From Gammaproteobacteria bacterium (GTDB lineage Bacteria; Pseudomonadota; Gammaproteobacteria; Arenicellales; Arenicellaceae), in the NCBI GenBank assembly GCA_022447525.1, contig JAKVBA010000035.1, positions 1 to 51,376 on the forward strand: a stretch of 51,376 nt of DNA, read 5' to 3'. Numbering within the stretch: the stretch's first letter is position 1; the number at the start of each line of letters is the position of its first letter. Under the pieces are notes generated by a model that made no database searches, had not been told where the DNA came from, and saw only the letters and a program-made list of their open reading frames with translations. The translations under genes and the position numbers were made by a program. Positions 33,369-42,563 of the stretch are shown piece by piece.

Positions 33369-35765
33369 ATGAAAAAAATCGCTCTTGGGTTATTAGCTGT
33401 TCTCATCCTCCTTTGCGTTGCTGGTCCGTGGTGGCTGAAAAATCGAAACGCATATCAGTTGGACGGAGAGCTATCTCTTTCCATTTTAGACAATCAGGTG
33501 ACGTTGCATCGTGATAAAGTAGGAATACCCTATATTTTTGCCAGTAGTTTAGCTGACGCGATTCGAACACAAGGTTTTGTTATGGGGCAAGATCGAGTTT
33601 TCCAGGTCGAGCTATATCGTGCGATTATTCGGGGAGAACTTGCTAGCGTCGTTGGTGAGGTTGGGATTGAATCAGACGTCAAAATGCGAGTTTTGGGTAT
33701 TTTAAGCAATGCAACAAGGCATGCGAGGTACCTTGATGCAGAGAGTAGAGAATTCCTGCAGTGGTATGCGGACGGATACAATGAGTTTGTAGTCAATAAA
33801 GTCTCCGAGTATCCCCTCGAATTGGATCTGCTTAACCTAACCCCCTCTAAATTGTCGGTTGAAGAACTGCTAGCTGTTCAACACTATGCGGGCTTCGTAC
33901 AAAGCAGAAACTATGAAGATGAAATTTTGTCGCTACAACTGGCTACGGAATTAGGTGATAGGGCGATGGAAATTGCGCCGCTTAACATAAACCCTGACCG
34001 CTTATTTCAGCAGACGCGATCGTCAGATGGTGTTTCGGATGAAATCGTTTCGCTAAGTCAGTTGGCGACTAAGCAAAATAAAAATTATAGTCCCCCAGTG
34101 GCATTGCCAACACTCGGTTCAAACAATTGGATAACCGGTAGCTCTCGATCTAGCAATAACAAACCAATCCTTACCAATGATCCTCATTTGGATGCTTCTA
34201 TTTTGCCAGGTCCTTGGTTTCCTGTGGGTATATTCACTCCAGAAATAAGTGCGGTGGGCGCCAATATACCAGGCGTTCCAGGGCTAATGGTAGGACGAAA
34301 CCGAGATATAGCTTTCGGAGTAACAAATGCTTATGGCGACAGCCAAGACCTATTCGTTGAGAGAGTGGATCCAGCAAACCCTAACCATTATTTGGAGGGA
34401 GTACAAAGTATCGCGTTTGAATTAGATGAACAGAAGATTCAAATCAAGGACAGCGATGCTGAAGGTGGATATCGTTCTCAGACCTTGCTGATAAGAAGAA
34501 CAACCAGAGGGCCCATCATTTCAGATCATGATGTTTTCGGGCTCGCAAAAGAAACTCCAATTAGTTTTAGAGCAGCCGCGGCGGAGATACAAGGTTCGTC
34601 AATTGGTTTGCGTGACTTGTTAGTAGCGAAAAATATCGATCAAGCTGATGCCGCTTTGTCGAAGATTGATGTACTTTATATGAATTACTTGTTCGCTGAC
34701 AAAAATGGCGGAATTGCTCATAGGCCGACAGGAGCGATACCGATTCGACAAAATGGGGAAGTTGCTCAGATTGTCTCCGATCAAGATAGCTGGCAAGGGT
34801 TTATACCGAAAGAAGAGATGCCGATTACATTGAGACCAAATAAAGATTGGTTGGGCACATCCAATCATGATGTGGTGCCCGATAACTATCCGTACTTCTA
34901 TTCAACGCATTTTAGCCCTAATTACCGTTACCTGCGCACCAAAGAGTGGGTGTCGCAGTCTCCCAAAAAGAGTGCGCAAGATCATTGGCAGCTGGTGGTG
35001 GATAATAAAAATTTGCACGCGCAAAGACTAGTACCTGTTTTTCTGGAGGCCTTGCAGGGTAAAAGTGAATTCAATGAGTTCACCAGGTTGTTAGGCGAAT
35101 GGAATTTCGAGGATCATGTCTCCTCCTCGGCAGCGACTGTATTTCATCTAATGCATGAGTATTTAACTCGTGAGATGTTAGAGGGCAAGCTTTCGCCCAA
35201 ATTGACTGAGCGCCTGTTGGCCAAGCGTTATTACTGGTTGCAACGCTTCGATCAGTTGATCGAGAACAAAGATTCTTACTGGATGGATAATGCAAAAACT
35301 GAGCAAGTTGAAACTGCAGACTTGTTAATACAATCAGCCGCCCAACTGACAAAAGATAGGCTGATAGAGCTTAAAGGTAATAATCCTGAATCATGGCGTT
35401 GGGGGGAGTTCCACAAAGTGCGGTTTTTGAGTCCGCTAAGGCAGAAAGGTATTGGCTCTGGGTTGCTTGGAGGGGGGGCACATGAGGCCAATGGCTCGGG
35501 AGAAACTCTTAATCGAGGACAATATTCGTTAAATGAGGGGCCGTATCGAAGTCAATGGTTTAGCAGTATGCGAATGGTTGCTGACTTGAGTGATGATAAA
35601 AAGATTATGGCCAATATTTCCGGTGGTAACTCGGCCAGACAGTTTCATCCTTATTTCAAATCGCAACTTGATAGCTGGTTGCAAGAGCAATGGCTGCCTT
35701 GGTGGCTAGATAAGCAGAGTATCGAAGCAAACAGTCAACATGAGCTAAGACTCAAGCCTAATTAA
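33369..35765 (+). CDS. Penicillin/acyl-homoserine-lactone acylase family (S45) enzyme
   Basis: 798 residues from the ATG at 33369 (the in-frame TTG at 33339 is unlikely). An N-terminal hydrophobic anchor 'KKIALGLLAVLILLCVAGPWWL' directs it to the periplasm. The Ntn-hydrolase precursor layout is clear: alpha part, then the self-cleavage point G250-S251 in 'LGSNNWITG', where S251 becomes the beta-chain nucleophile, with 'NDPHL' and 'GVTNAYGDSQDL' following. Relatives cleave amides of penicillins, or acyl-homoserine lactones and other N-acyl amides. The substrate is not decidable from sequence. The gene has its own promoter region. Confidence 0.9.
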   Translation: MKKIALGLLAVLILLCVAGPWWLKNRNAYQLDGELSLSILDNQVTLHRDKVGIPYIFASSLADAIRTQGFVMGQDRVFQVELYRAIIRGELASVVGEVGIESDVKMRVLGILSNATRHARYLDAESREFLQWYADGYNEFVVNKVSEYPLELDLLNLTPSKLSVEELLAVQHYAGFVQSRNYEDEILSLQLATELGDRAMEIAPLNINPDRLFQQTRSSDGVSDEIVSLSQLATKQNKNYSPPVALPTLGSNNWITGSSRSSNNKPILTNDPHLDASILPGPWFPVGIFTPEISAVGANIPGVPGLMVGRNRDIAFGVTNAYGDSQDLFVERVDPANPNHYLEGVQSIAFELDEQKIQIKDSDAEGGYRSQTLLIRRTTRGPIISDHDVFGLAKETPISFRAAAAEIQGSSIGLRDLLVAKNIDQADAALSKIDVLYMNYLFADKNGGIAHRPTGAIPIRQNGEVAQIVSDQDSWQGFIPKEEMPITLRPNKDWLGTSNHDVVPDNYPYFYSTHFSPNYRYLRTKEWVSQSPKKSAQDHWQLVVDNKNLHAQRLVPVFLEALQGKSEFNEFTRLLGEWNFEDHVSSSAATVFHLMHEYLTREMLEGKLSPKLTERLLAKRYYWLQRFDQLIENKDSYWMDNAKTEQVETADLLIQSAAQLTKDRLIELKGNNPESWRWGEFHKVRFLSPLRQKGIGSGLLGGGAHEANGSGETLNRGQYSLNEGPYRSQWFSSMRMVADLSDDKKIMANISGGNSARQFHPYFKSQLDSWLQEQWLPWWLDKQSIEANSQHELRLKPN

Positions 35766-36173
35766 CTGAATAAAGGTAGTCGTGCAGGAAAATCAAACTT
35801 TTTGTACTGGAGTTGAACATTTATCTAAACTTACTTTATGTTGCCTAGCCCAGATGTGTCCGTAGTTTGCAGAAGGCGCAGGTACTGTTTACTGCATTGC
35901 TTAGCCATTACAACATGAACTGTCCTCGAGTGGGCCGAGTTTCAGCGGTTTATAGACCACTGCATAGGCATCCGGTTGCTGACTTTTTATTAAGCTGACA
36001 CGGTAACCTAAATTGAAAAAGAGTCGACAGTTTTACTAACTCTCAACCGCTTTTTGCTGATAATCTGAAGAAGTCAAAGCAAGTGCTACAGCGTATGAAA
36101 ATGGGGTTTTACTGACTGTGGCCGTCAACGGAACGTGTTTTCAGTTACCAAGTGATCACAAGCGAGGTTTGTA
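35766..36173. other. Intergenic stretch, no gene recognised
   Basis: About 400 bases before the UDG-like gene. No convincing frame, repeat or promoter boxes beyond the ribosome site GAGG at 36163-36166. Confidence 0.4.
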
Positions 36174-36800
36174 ATGACATCTACAACTAAAGTAAGTCTC
36201 TCCAGACAATGCACCGACCAAATTGCAGCCGAAGTCAGAAGGTGTAGGTATTGCGAGCCGAACTTACCTCACGGTCCAAGACCAGTGATTCAGGTAGATT
36301 CTCGAGCAAAAATTCTTATCGCTGGTCAAGCGCCAGGATCCAAGGTGCACGCTTCTGGAATTCCATTTGATGATGCAAGCGGTGACCGTCTGCGTAGTTG
36401 GATGGACTTAGATAAAGCGCTTTTTTATGACCCTGAGCAAGTGGCGAATTTGCCCCTGGGATTTTGTTACCCCGGAAAAGGAAAATCAGGTGATCTACCT
36501 CCTAGAAAAGAGTGTGCGCCGCTTTGGAGACAACCTTTGCTAGAGAGCATGCCAAATATCCAATTGACAATTGTGATTGGTAAATACGCGATAGATTGGC
36601 ATTTATCTGAGTCGACCAAGCACAACTTGACCGATACCGTTTTGAACTGGCTGGAGTCGGGTGGTAAGCAAGCTATCGTACCCATGCCCCACCCAAGCCC
36701 TCGAAACAACGTATGGTTGAAACGCAATTTGTGGTTTGAAAAACGATTCGTTCCGGCATTAAGACAAAAAGTTAATACCGCGCTAAGTCGCGCCAAATAA
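36174..36800 (+). CDS. Uracil-DNA glycosylase superfamily protein
   Basis: 208 residues with the small UDG-like signatures 'AGQAPGSKVHASGIPFDDASGDRLRSWM' (motif A at about 51-55 plus the following conserved loop) and 'MPHPSPRNNVWL' (motif B, H173). A Cys pair 'RCRYC' (24 and 27) lies at the N-terminus; further Cys are at about 98 and 114. Family members remove uracil from DNA or, in this subgroup, have unknown base specificity. GAGG precedes the ATG at six bases. It is convergent with DUF1330 across a shared hairpin. Confidence 0.85.
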   Translation: MTSTTKVSLSRQCTDQIAAEVRRCRYCEPNLPHGPRPVIQVDSRAKILIAGQAPGSKVHASGIPFDDASGDRLRSWMDLDKALFYDPEQVANLPLGFCYPGKGKSGDLPPRKECAPLWRQPLLESMPNIQLTIVIGKYAIDWHLSESTKHNLTDTVLNWLESGGKQAIVPMPHPSPRNNVWLKRNLWFEKRFVPALRQKVNTALSRAK

Positions 36801-36808
36801 AAAACATA

Positions 36809-36832
36809 ATGACATTTGCATTGTAATGTCAT
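36809..36832 (-). terminator. Intrinsic terminator for the DUF1330 gene
   Basis: ATGACATT (36809-36816) and AATGTCAT (36825-36832) form a perfect 8-bp stem with an eight-base loop. On the minus strand the stem is followed by TATGTTTTTTATTT, a true T tract, 54 bases beyond the DUF1330 stop. The stem also lies just after the UDG-like stop. Confidence 0.65.
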
Positions 36833-36841
36833 GGTCTCATC

Positions 36842-36862
36842 TGTGAGCTGTGAGCTGTGAGC
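36842..36862. repeat. Three tandem TGTGAGC heptamers
   Basis: TGTGAGC is repeated exactly three times between the convergent UDG-like and DUF1330 genes. Short tandem repeats of this sort vary in number by slippage. No function is implied. Confidence 0.7.
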
Positions 36863-36885
36863 CGATTATCTTAGTTACGATTTGT

Positions 36886-37302
36886 CTAAAAAAACGAACC
36901 GGTTTTATCTTCAGATTGCCCCATTCTAATAAGTCTGCTGTCTGAGACTGCAGCCTGACGATGAAAGACGATGGCTTGATATTCGGGGTCAGTCACCATC
37001 TCCAAGAAGGCCGCGGCGTTGGGATACTCAGCAATAAAAGCGATATCCCAGTTTTCACCTTTGGGACCAATAAGTACGCACTCGGGCTTACCTCGCCAGA
37101 TAATCTTGCCACCGACTCTTGCAAAAACCGGTTGGCTTAACTTTCCGTAGTTGGCGTAGGCTTCTTTACCACTCATGCTTTTTCCATCCTGATAGCGGGC
37201 TTTGTCATTGAGTTGAATCAAATTTAGCATCATTATTGTTGTGTCGCGCGGAAGAGACTTGAATTCGTTAAACTGTTTTTTACTCGGGTCAATATTCGAC
37301 AT
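36886..37302 (-). CDS. DUF1330 family protein
   Basis: 138 residues with the DUF1330 (dimeric alpha-beta barrel) pattern: 'TIMMLNLIQLNDKARYQDG', 'GKEAYANYGKLSQPVFARVGGKIIWRG', 'WDIAFIAEYPNAAAFLEMVTDPEYQAIVFHRQAAVSDSRLI'. The fold is ferredoxin-like and found in small enzymes and binding proteins; function is unknown. Cytoplasmic. Single gene with a T-tract terminator at 36809-36832. Confidence 0.85.
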   Translation of the reverse strand: MSNIDPSKKQFNEFKSLPRDTTIMMLNLIQLNDKARYQDGKSMSGKEAYANYGKLSQPVFARVGGKIIWRGKPECVLIGPKGENWDIAFIAEYPNAAAFLEMVTDPEYQAIVFHRQAAVSDSRLIRMGQSEDKTGSFF

Positions 37303-37737
37303 ATGCGTTTTCTCTTTGTTTTAACACCACAATCATAGTAAATCTAAAAGGGACACAGCGATAGCAATTATGATAAAAGTCGTCGCCGCATTCTATGCTT
37401 GTAAAACTTAAGCGATTGACAATGTTTCACTTTGATTTGCGTCGGCGAGACTATCGTAATCTGAAATAGTTGAGGAGCGATTTGAGAGCAAGTCTCAAAT
37501 GATTTTTAGGATAATAGAGTTGAGGATGTTTTTGGGACAAACAGGATTAGGGTGCGCTTTACAAGTGCGTGCCAAGTTTAGCGATTAAGGGACCCGCAGA
37601 ATAAAATGGCAACGTGAGTGCACGGCTAAGGCAAGAGCACTAGCCGAAATGCGCTGATTACAGCAATAATAGAATAAACTCTGCACGGGTTTGACAGGAT
37701 TTAACATACAAAGTTTTTTGATAACTGAGGCTTATTT
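37303..37737. other. Intergenic stretch with an orphan terminator
   Basis: About 435 bases between the divergent DUF1330 and oxidoreductase genes. It contains a plus-strand terminator-like hairpin (37480-37507) with no coding gene before it. A TTGACA at 37416-37421 lacks an obvious -10 at 17 bases. Confidence 0.4.
37480..37507 (+). terminator. Orphan intrinsic terminator-like hairpin
   Basis: ATTTGAGA (37480-37487), loop GCAAG, TCTCAAAT (37493-37500), then GATTTTTA: a perfect 8-bp stem plus T run on the plus strand. No plus-strand CDS lies within the 180 bases before it, so it may end a small RNA or attenuate the downstream oxidoreductase gene. Confidence 0.45.
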
Positions 37738-38736
37738 ATGCAACGAATTTCTATCTCGCAACCAGGCGGGTACAACAACTTAACTCTTTGTGAACAAAAT
37801 GTGCCCCAACCAAAGGCTGGGGAAGTATTGGTTAGGTGGCACGCAACGTCGCTCAATTTCCATGATTTGCTAGTTGCTAAAGGCGCCATTCCAGTAGCGC
37901 ATGGTAGAGTACCCATGTCTGATGGAGCTGGCGTTGTTGAGGCTATTGGAGACGGCGTTATGAAGTGGCAAAAAGGGGATCAAGTTATGTCCTTATTTTT
38001 CCCAAATTGGTTAGATGGTAAACCGTCGCTGGCTGCTACTTCTGCGGTATCCGGTGAAACTATTGATGGTTATGCTCAGCAATATTCATGCGTTAGCGCT
38101 GAAGCAATAACAAGTATCCCGCAAGGATACAGTTTTGCTGAGGCAGCGACCTTGCCCTGTGCGGCATTGACTGCTTGGCGAGCACTAGTACCGGTTGGCG
38201 GTATAAAGCCGGGAGACACCGTTGTTATTCAGGGTAGTGGAGGAATGTCGATCTTTGGTTTACAGCTAGCCAAGGCTGCAGGCGCCTATGTATTCGCAAC
38301 TACTTCATCAGAGCAAAAGGCAGAACGACTACTTCACTTGGGTGCCGATGAAGTGATTAATTATCAAGAAGATGAAAAATGGGGTAAAACCATTGCTAAA
38401 AAGACTGGCGGAGTTGATCACGTGCTCGACGTTGGAGGTCCAGCTACTTTAGAGCAATCAGTTGAAGCGGTGGGTTTCGAAGGTCAAGTTAGCCTGATCG
38501 GAATACTTGGGGGTCGAAAAGGACAGTTTGTGTTACCCAAGCTTTTCTTCAAACACGCCTCCTTAAATGGTATTGCGGTGGGCTCGCGGAAAATGCAAGA
38601 AGATATGGTAGCGGCTATTGACTCCGCGGGAATAAAACCAATCATCGACCTGTCTTTTTCTCTCGGCGATCTAGCGAAAGCGTTTGAGTATCAAGAGTCA
38701 GGGCAGCATTTTGGAAAGATTGTGGTCGAATACTAA
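37738..38736 (+). CDS. Zinc-independent MDR alcohol dehydrogenase/quinone oxidoreductase-like protein
   Basis: 332 residues of the medium-chain dehydrogenase/reductase family. The N-terminal GroES-like part has 'HATSLNFHDLLVAKG' and 'MSDGAGVVEAIGDGV' without the Cys/His ligands of zinc alcohol dehydrogenases. The Rossmann part begins 'VVIQGSGGMSIFGLQLAKAAGAYVFATTSS', with the nucleotide-binding glycine cluster, and ends 'QHFGKIVVEY'. It likely reduces quinones or enals with NAD(P)H; the substrate is unknown. GAGG lies seven bases before the ATG at 37738. Transcribed alone. Confidence 0.88.
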   Translation: MQRISISQPGGYNNLTLCEQNVPQPKAGEVLVRWHATSLNFHDLLVAKGAIPVAHGRVPMSDGAGVVEAIGDGVMKWQKGDQVMSLFFPNWLDGKPSLAATSAVSGETIDGYAQQYSCVSAEAITSIPQGYSFAEAATLPCAALTAWRALVPVGGIKPGDTVVIQGSGGMSIFGLQLAKAAGAYVFATTSSEQKAERLLHLGADEVINYQEDEKWGKTIAKKTGGVDHVLDVGGPATLEQSVEAVGFEGQVSLIGILGGRKGQFVLPKLFFKHASLNGIAVGSRKMQEDMVAAIDSAGIKPIIDLSFSLGDLAKAFEYQESGQHFGKIVVEY

Positions 38737-39293
38737 GCTATGAGTTCGATGGGACTAATCAATCAGTCTCCAGGTTTATTTGGGCGATCTATCTGCGCAA
38801 TCATGATCATATATTCCTGGCAGCCACCACCCACATATTAATGCATTGTGTGCAGCGGTTACGTGTTTTTGAGAACTCGTCTAATCTTGTAAATCTATAC
38901 CCTGCGCGGTGGTTAAAATTTGTTTTTAATTCTATATCGGTTGGGCAATGCCCGGGTGTTGCCCGTCGGAATCAAATGTTGATTATCATTGGTCCAGTGA
39001 TTTTAGTCTTTGGCCATCACAAAAGAGCAACGCTAAATCGAATCTGTATGTCGTTCATCTCTCATTCAATCAGCGTTCTGCGTTTGATCTGTGGGATAAG
39101 GATATGGTTGTGCATGTGGTATTTAGCACCTCAGCGGATGCATGTTTTCTTGTCATTGAGCTTTACTTTTGGGTATTTGGCCTTAGATCATAGTTGTGGT
39201 TTCAACTAACGACTGTATAGTGTGTGTGCGAGGTCATTATCTCGACATAATAAAGTGGTAAAAATAATATAAAAAGCGAACGAGGCATTAAAA
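38737..39293. other. Intergenic stretch with overlapping doubtful frames
   Basis: About 550 bases. Two plus-strand frames overlap (38841-39209 and 38948-39193) and cannot both be real; neither product is recognisable and neither has a good ribosome site. A decayed gene is possible. The last bases hold GAGG for sppA. Confidence 0.4.
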
Positions 39294-41141
39294 ATGCGAA
39301 AGGATCAAAATTTGTTTAAACGAATGATTAAGGGAGCTTGGGGGTTCGTCGGAACGGCCAGGCGGTTTACCTTCAACCTACTTTTTCTGATCATAGCGAT
39401 CGGGCTGATCATGGCGGTGTTCAGTAGTGATAAGCCTAAAATAGCTGACAATACAGCGTTAGTTATCAAGCCAAAAGGCGTCTTGGTAGAGCAACTGACA
39501 GCAAATTCATTCGATGAAGTGGTCGACGAAGCAATGGGGGAGAACGTTGCAGAAACGCTTCTCAAAGACGTGACAGATGCCATTGTCACAGCGAAAGACG
39601 ATGATCGTATCAAGGTTTTAGTTATGGACTTGTCGGTGTTTGCCGGTGGGCGCTTAACAAAACTTCAGGATTTGGCAATTGCTTTAGACGAATTTAAAAG
39701 CAGCGGAAAAAAAATTATTACTGTAGCTGATTCTTATGGGCAAGATGCATATTACATCGCAGCGCATTCCGATGAAGTCATACTCAATAAAATGGGTGCT
39801 GTGGCACTGGAAGGTTTCGGTCGATACCGACAATACTATCGCGAAGGTCTAGATAAGCTTGGTATTGATATCAACGTGTTCAAAGTGGGGACGTTCAAAT
39901 CTGCGATTGAGCCTTATATCCGTAATGACATGTCCGAGTATGCTAAGGAAGCTAATAACGAGTGGCTAGGCGACCTTTGGCAGATTTACCTTGACGAAGT
40001 TGCGCAAGCTAGGGGCATGAAACCAGCTGAGCTAAATGTTTACGCTCAAGAGATTACTCGAATCGTTAAGGAATCGAAGGGTGATACCGCTCAAGCGGCA
40101 ATAGATTTTGGGTTAGCAGACAAAGCATTGACTCGTGTAGAGCAACTTGAATACCTTATTGGTTTGGTCGGGAAAAACGAAGAGACTCATTCATTTAATC
40201 AAGTTGGTTTGGGTGACTATCTCAAAACCATCGAAGCGGATCGCTTTGGTCGTAAAGCGAAGGGTGACAAAGTAGCTGTAATCGTTGCAAGAGGAACAAT
40301 ACTCGATGGATCACAGCCGGCCGGAAAGATCGGTGGTGATTCGACCGCAGCTTTGATTAGAACTGCACGTAATGATGAAGATGTTAAGGCAATAGTACTG
40401 CGTGTCGACTCCGGTGGTGGTAGCGCTTTCGCCTCGGAGGTTATTCGGCGTGAATTTGAGAAAGCTCGTGCCGATGGTAAGCCTGTTGTGGTTTCGATGG
40501 GCAGTGTTGCCGCCTCAGGTGGCGTTTGGATTAGTACGTCATCAGATCAAATCTGGGCACACCCTTCAACTATTACTGGATCGATCGGTATTTTTGGCAT
40601 GGTGCCGACTTATCAAAAGCCCTTGGCAAAATATCTAGGCGTTCGAGTTGATGGCGTGAGCACTGCGCCTCTTGCGGGTATTCGTCTCGATCGTGAATTG
40701 CCTGCTGATATTGGCGAAGCGATTCAAGCTAATATCGATCGTGGTTACCAAGAGTTTCTCAAACGTGTGGGCGAAGCAAGAGGCATGACTACGGTTGAGG
40801 TAGATAAGATTGGTCAAGGTCGCGTTTGGAGCGGTGTTGACGCTTATGAACTTGGCTTGGTCGACTCTCTGGGTAATCTGAATGATGCAGTAAACGCAGC
40901 GGCGGAACTAGCGAATTTGGATGAAGGATACGCAGTTACCTATATCGAGAAGGAGCAGAATTTTCAGGAGAGGCTTATTAGTCAGTTAACCGCAAAAGCT
41001 TTGCAAGTTAAATCCAGTACTAACCCAACGACATCGTCGTTACATAAACTTGTCAAAGAGCTCGAGATGGCAGCGACTGAATTTGCGGAATTGAACGATC
41101 CAAATCATGCCTATGTTTTATCCAATATTGAAACGGACTGA
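39294..41141 (+). CDS. sppA: Signal peptide peptidase SppA, 67K type
   Basis: 615 residues, the long two-domain form as in E. coli protease IV. An N-terminal membrane anchor is at about 25-44 ('FTFNLLFLIIAIGLIMAVFS'). The Ser-Lys dyad is split between halves: K202 in 'VGTFKSAIEPY' and S408 in 'GSVAASGGVWIS', matching K209/S409 of E. coli. The C-terminal half carries 'LRVDSGGGSAFASE' and 'HPSTITGSIGIFG'. It degrades leftover signal peptides in the inner membrane. GAGG at eight bases precedes the ATG. A hairpin follows the stop. No start ambiguity. Confidence 0.95.
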   Translation: MRKDQNLFKRMIKGAWGFVGTARRFTFNLLFLIIAIGLIMAVFSSDKPKIADNTALVIKPKGVLVEQLTANSFDEVVDEAMGENVAETLLKDVTDAIVTAKDDDRIKVLVMDLSVFAGGRLTKLQDLAIALDEFKSSGKKIITVADSYGQDAYYIAAHSDEVILNKMGAVALEGFGRYRQYYREGLDKLGIDINVFKVGTFKSAIEPYIRNDMSEYAKEANNEWLGDLWQIYLDEVAQARGMKPAELNVYAQEITRIVKESKGDTAQAAIDFGLADKALTRVEQLEYLIGLVGKNEETHSFNQVGLGDYLKTIEADRFGRKAKGDKVAVIVARGTILDGSQPAGKIGGDSTAALIRTARNDEDVKAIVLRVDSGGGSAFASEVIRREFEKARADGKPVVVSMGSVAASGGVWISTSSDQIWAHPSTITGSIGIFGMVPTYQKPLAKYLGVRVDGVSTAPLAGIRLDRELPADIGEAIQANIDRGYQEFLKRVGEARGMTTVEVDKIGQGRVWSGVDAYELGLVDSLGNLNDAVNAAAELANLDEGYAVTYIEKEQNFQERLISQLTAKALQVKSSTNPTTSSLHKLVKELEMAATEFAELNDPNHAYVLSNIETD

Positions 41142-41157
41142 TATTTAAGAAGCGCGG

Positions 41158-41188
41158 GGTAATACCGTGGCTTTGCTGCGGTATTACC
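41158..41188. terminator. Hairpin after sppA
   Basis: GGTAATACCG (41158-41167) is exactly complementary to CGGTATTACC (41179-41188) with an 11-base loop; GCGCG/CGCG words flank it. It begins 17 bases past the sppA stop. Only TT follows, so termination strength is uncertain. Confidence 0.55.
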
Positions 41189-41867
41189 TTCGCGAGCTGG
41201 CCCCTCCCATTGTTTGGAAAGTTGAAGGCCAGCGATGTTAAATCCAATGTTCTAACTCCTACTATTCAAACGAAAATATCCGAGCAGGAATTAATAATTC
41301 GCCTGCTAGCACCATCATGTTTGCCGATCACATAATCCCAAGCATTTTGACAATAATGAAGCACGTATAAAGTTTTTAACCACGATAACATTCCTTCATT
41401 TTTTCGAAGCTATGGATGCTTGACCATGCCAAAAGCACGTCTTTAAAAGGTAGGCGTCACAGCTTCAGACATCATACATAAGCGCTGTGTGAGGTTAAAT
41501 TCCAGTCCCCCTTGTTTTCCAACATGGCGGGCCGTGCTGTCATTATTAGGGCTTCAAGATAGAGTCTATTTCGAGATATCGACAACATCAAATTCTCCCA
41601 CAGCAGTTGCTATTGAATAAAGCTGAGTTCAGTTAAAGACGAGTATCGATACAACTTCCACTGACTTAATTGTAACGCAAGTATTCTCAAATGCATTGTT
41701 AATGCGCTCTCGTCTACTGGTAACGACAGCAAATTACGAATAGGGCTAGAGAATTTGAAATGGTCTTTGCTCAATTAAGGCTAATTTTTGATCAATTATC
41801 ACAGCAGTGAGCTGAGTTATTGTAAAGATATTTCTCCATCCATCAGCTTTTAAGTTAAAAATCAAAT
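41189..41867. other. Long intergenic stretch, no gene recognised
   Basis: About 680 bases with no frame worth calling and no tRNA-like clover. It becomes very AT-rich from about 41760 toward the operator array. Confidence 0.4.
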
Positions 41868-41913
41868 AAGTTTGAAAATAAAACTTGACTAATATAAGTT
41901 TGTAAATCAAACT
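41868..41913 (+). promoter_or_regulatory. Twin inverted-repeat operators over the promoter of the regulator pair
   Basis: Two perfect inverted repeats built from the same half-site lie in a row: AAGTTT-7-AAACTT (41868-41886) and AGTTTG-5-CAAACT (41897-41913). A -35-like TTGACT (41885-41890) starts inside the first. The next gene starts at 41943 after GGAG. The winged-helix protein encoded just downstream is the natural candidate to bind here. Confidence 0.55.
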
Positions 41914-41942
41914 AGTTTAAATGTTAAAAACTGGAGACAATA

Positions 41943-42563
41943 ATGGTAAATCAAAATGTAATAGACGATTTAAAGTACGCACGAGACCTGGCCCAAGAAG
42001 GTGTTAATACGCCCCTTGTAGGTGGACGAATTGGGTTGATGTGGGGCATATTGTTAGCAATCGTATTTTTTGCACAGTGGGCGGTTTTGTCTAAGGTGTT
42101 GACAATACCAGTGAGTAATCTGATTTATTTTTGGATCGCTTTTGCTGTAATTGGTGGAGCAGGTACAGCACTATTGGGACGTAAAGCGGCCGAGATGGAG
42201 GGAGCTCATTCGGTGGGGAATAAAGTTGATGGAACAGTTTGGGGTATGTTTTCCCTTATGATGGGTACACTGTTTTTAGGTGTGCTTTTGAATGTAGCTT
42301 TAAATTCTGGCTCTCCAACTTTGTTCAGTGTAATGTTACCGGTTGGCTTCGCAGGACAGGCGCTGGCATATGGTCTAGTAGCAAGGATTTCTAAAATCCG
42401 GTGGATGAATTTGGCAATGCTGGCTAATTGTCTTTGCTCAATCATTTGTTTTGTCTTTTATGGCTCGGTAACAGTCTATCTAATCGGCTCAATAGGTGTG
42501 ATTCTTACTGTCGTTATTCCCAGTCTAATCATAATTAAGCAGGAGCCAAATCATGACGTCTGA
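41943..42563 (+). CDS. Four- to six-helix membrane protein coupled to a regulator
   Basis: 206 residues, hydrophobic except the first 30 ('NVIDDLKYARDLAQEGVNTPLVGGRIG'). Membrane segments are seen at about 32-50, 58-80, 100-118, 128-146, 158-175 and 178-198. No family I can name; such proteins preceding a small winged-helix regulator are common in Alteromonas-like genomes. Its stop overlaps the start of the regulator gene by 11 bases, so translation is coupled. Two inverted repeats sit over its promoter. A possible sensor or effector of the regulator; inferred. Confidence 0.72.
   Translation: MVNQNVIDDLKYARDLAQEGVNTPLVGGRIGLMWGILLAIVFFAQWAVLSKVLTIPVSNLIYFWIAFAVIGGAGTALLGRKAAEMEGAHSVGNKVDGTVWGMFSLMMGTLFLGVLLNVALNSGSPTLFSVMLPVGFAGQALAYGLVARISKIRWMNLAMLANCLCSIICFVFYGSVTVYLIGSIGVILTVVIPSLIIIKQEPNHDV

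Noticed and set aside
36842-36862. CRISPR-like repeat
   Set aside because: Three contiguous heptamers with no spacers; simple tandem repeat.
38841-39209. 122-codon plus-strand frame before sppA
   Set aside because: Overlaps another open frame of equal quality (38948-39193); both lack domains and ribosome sites.
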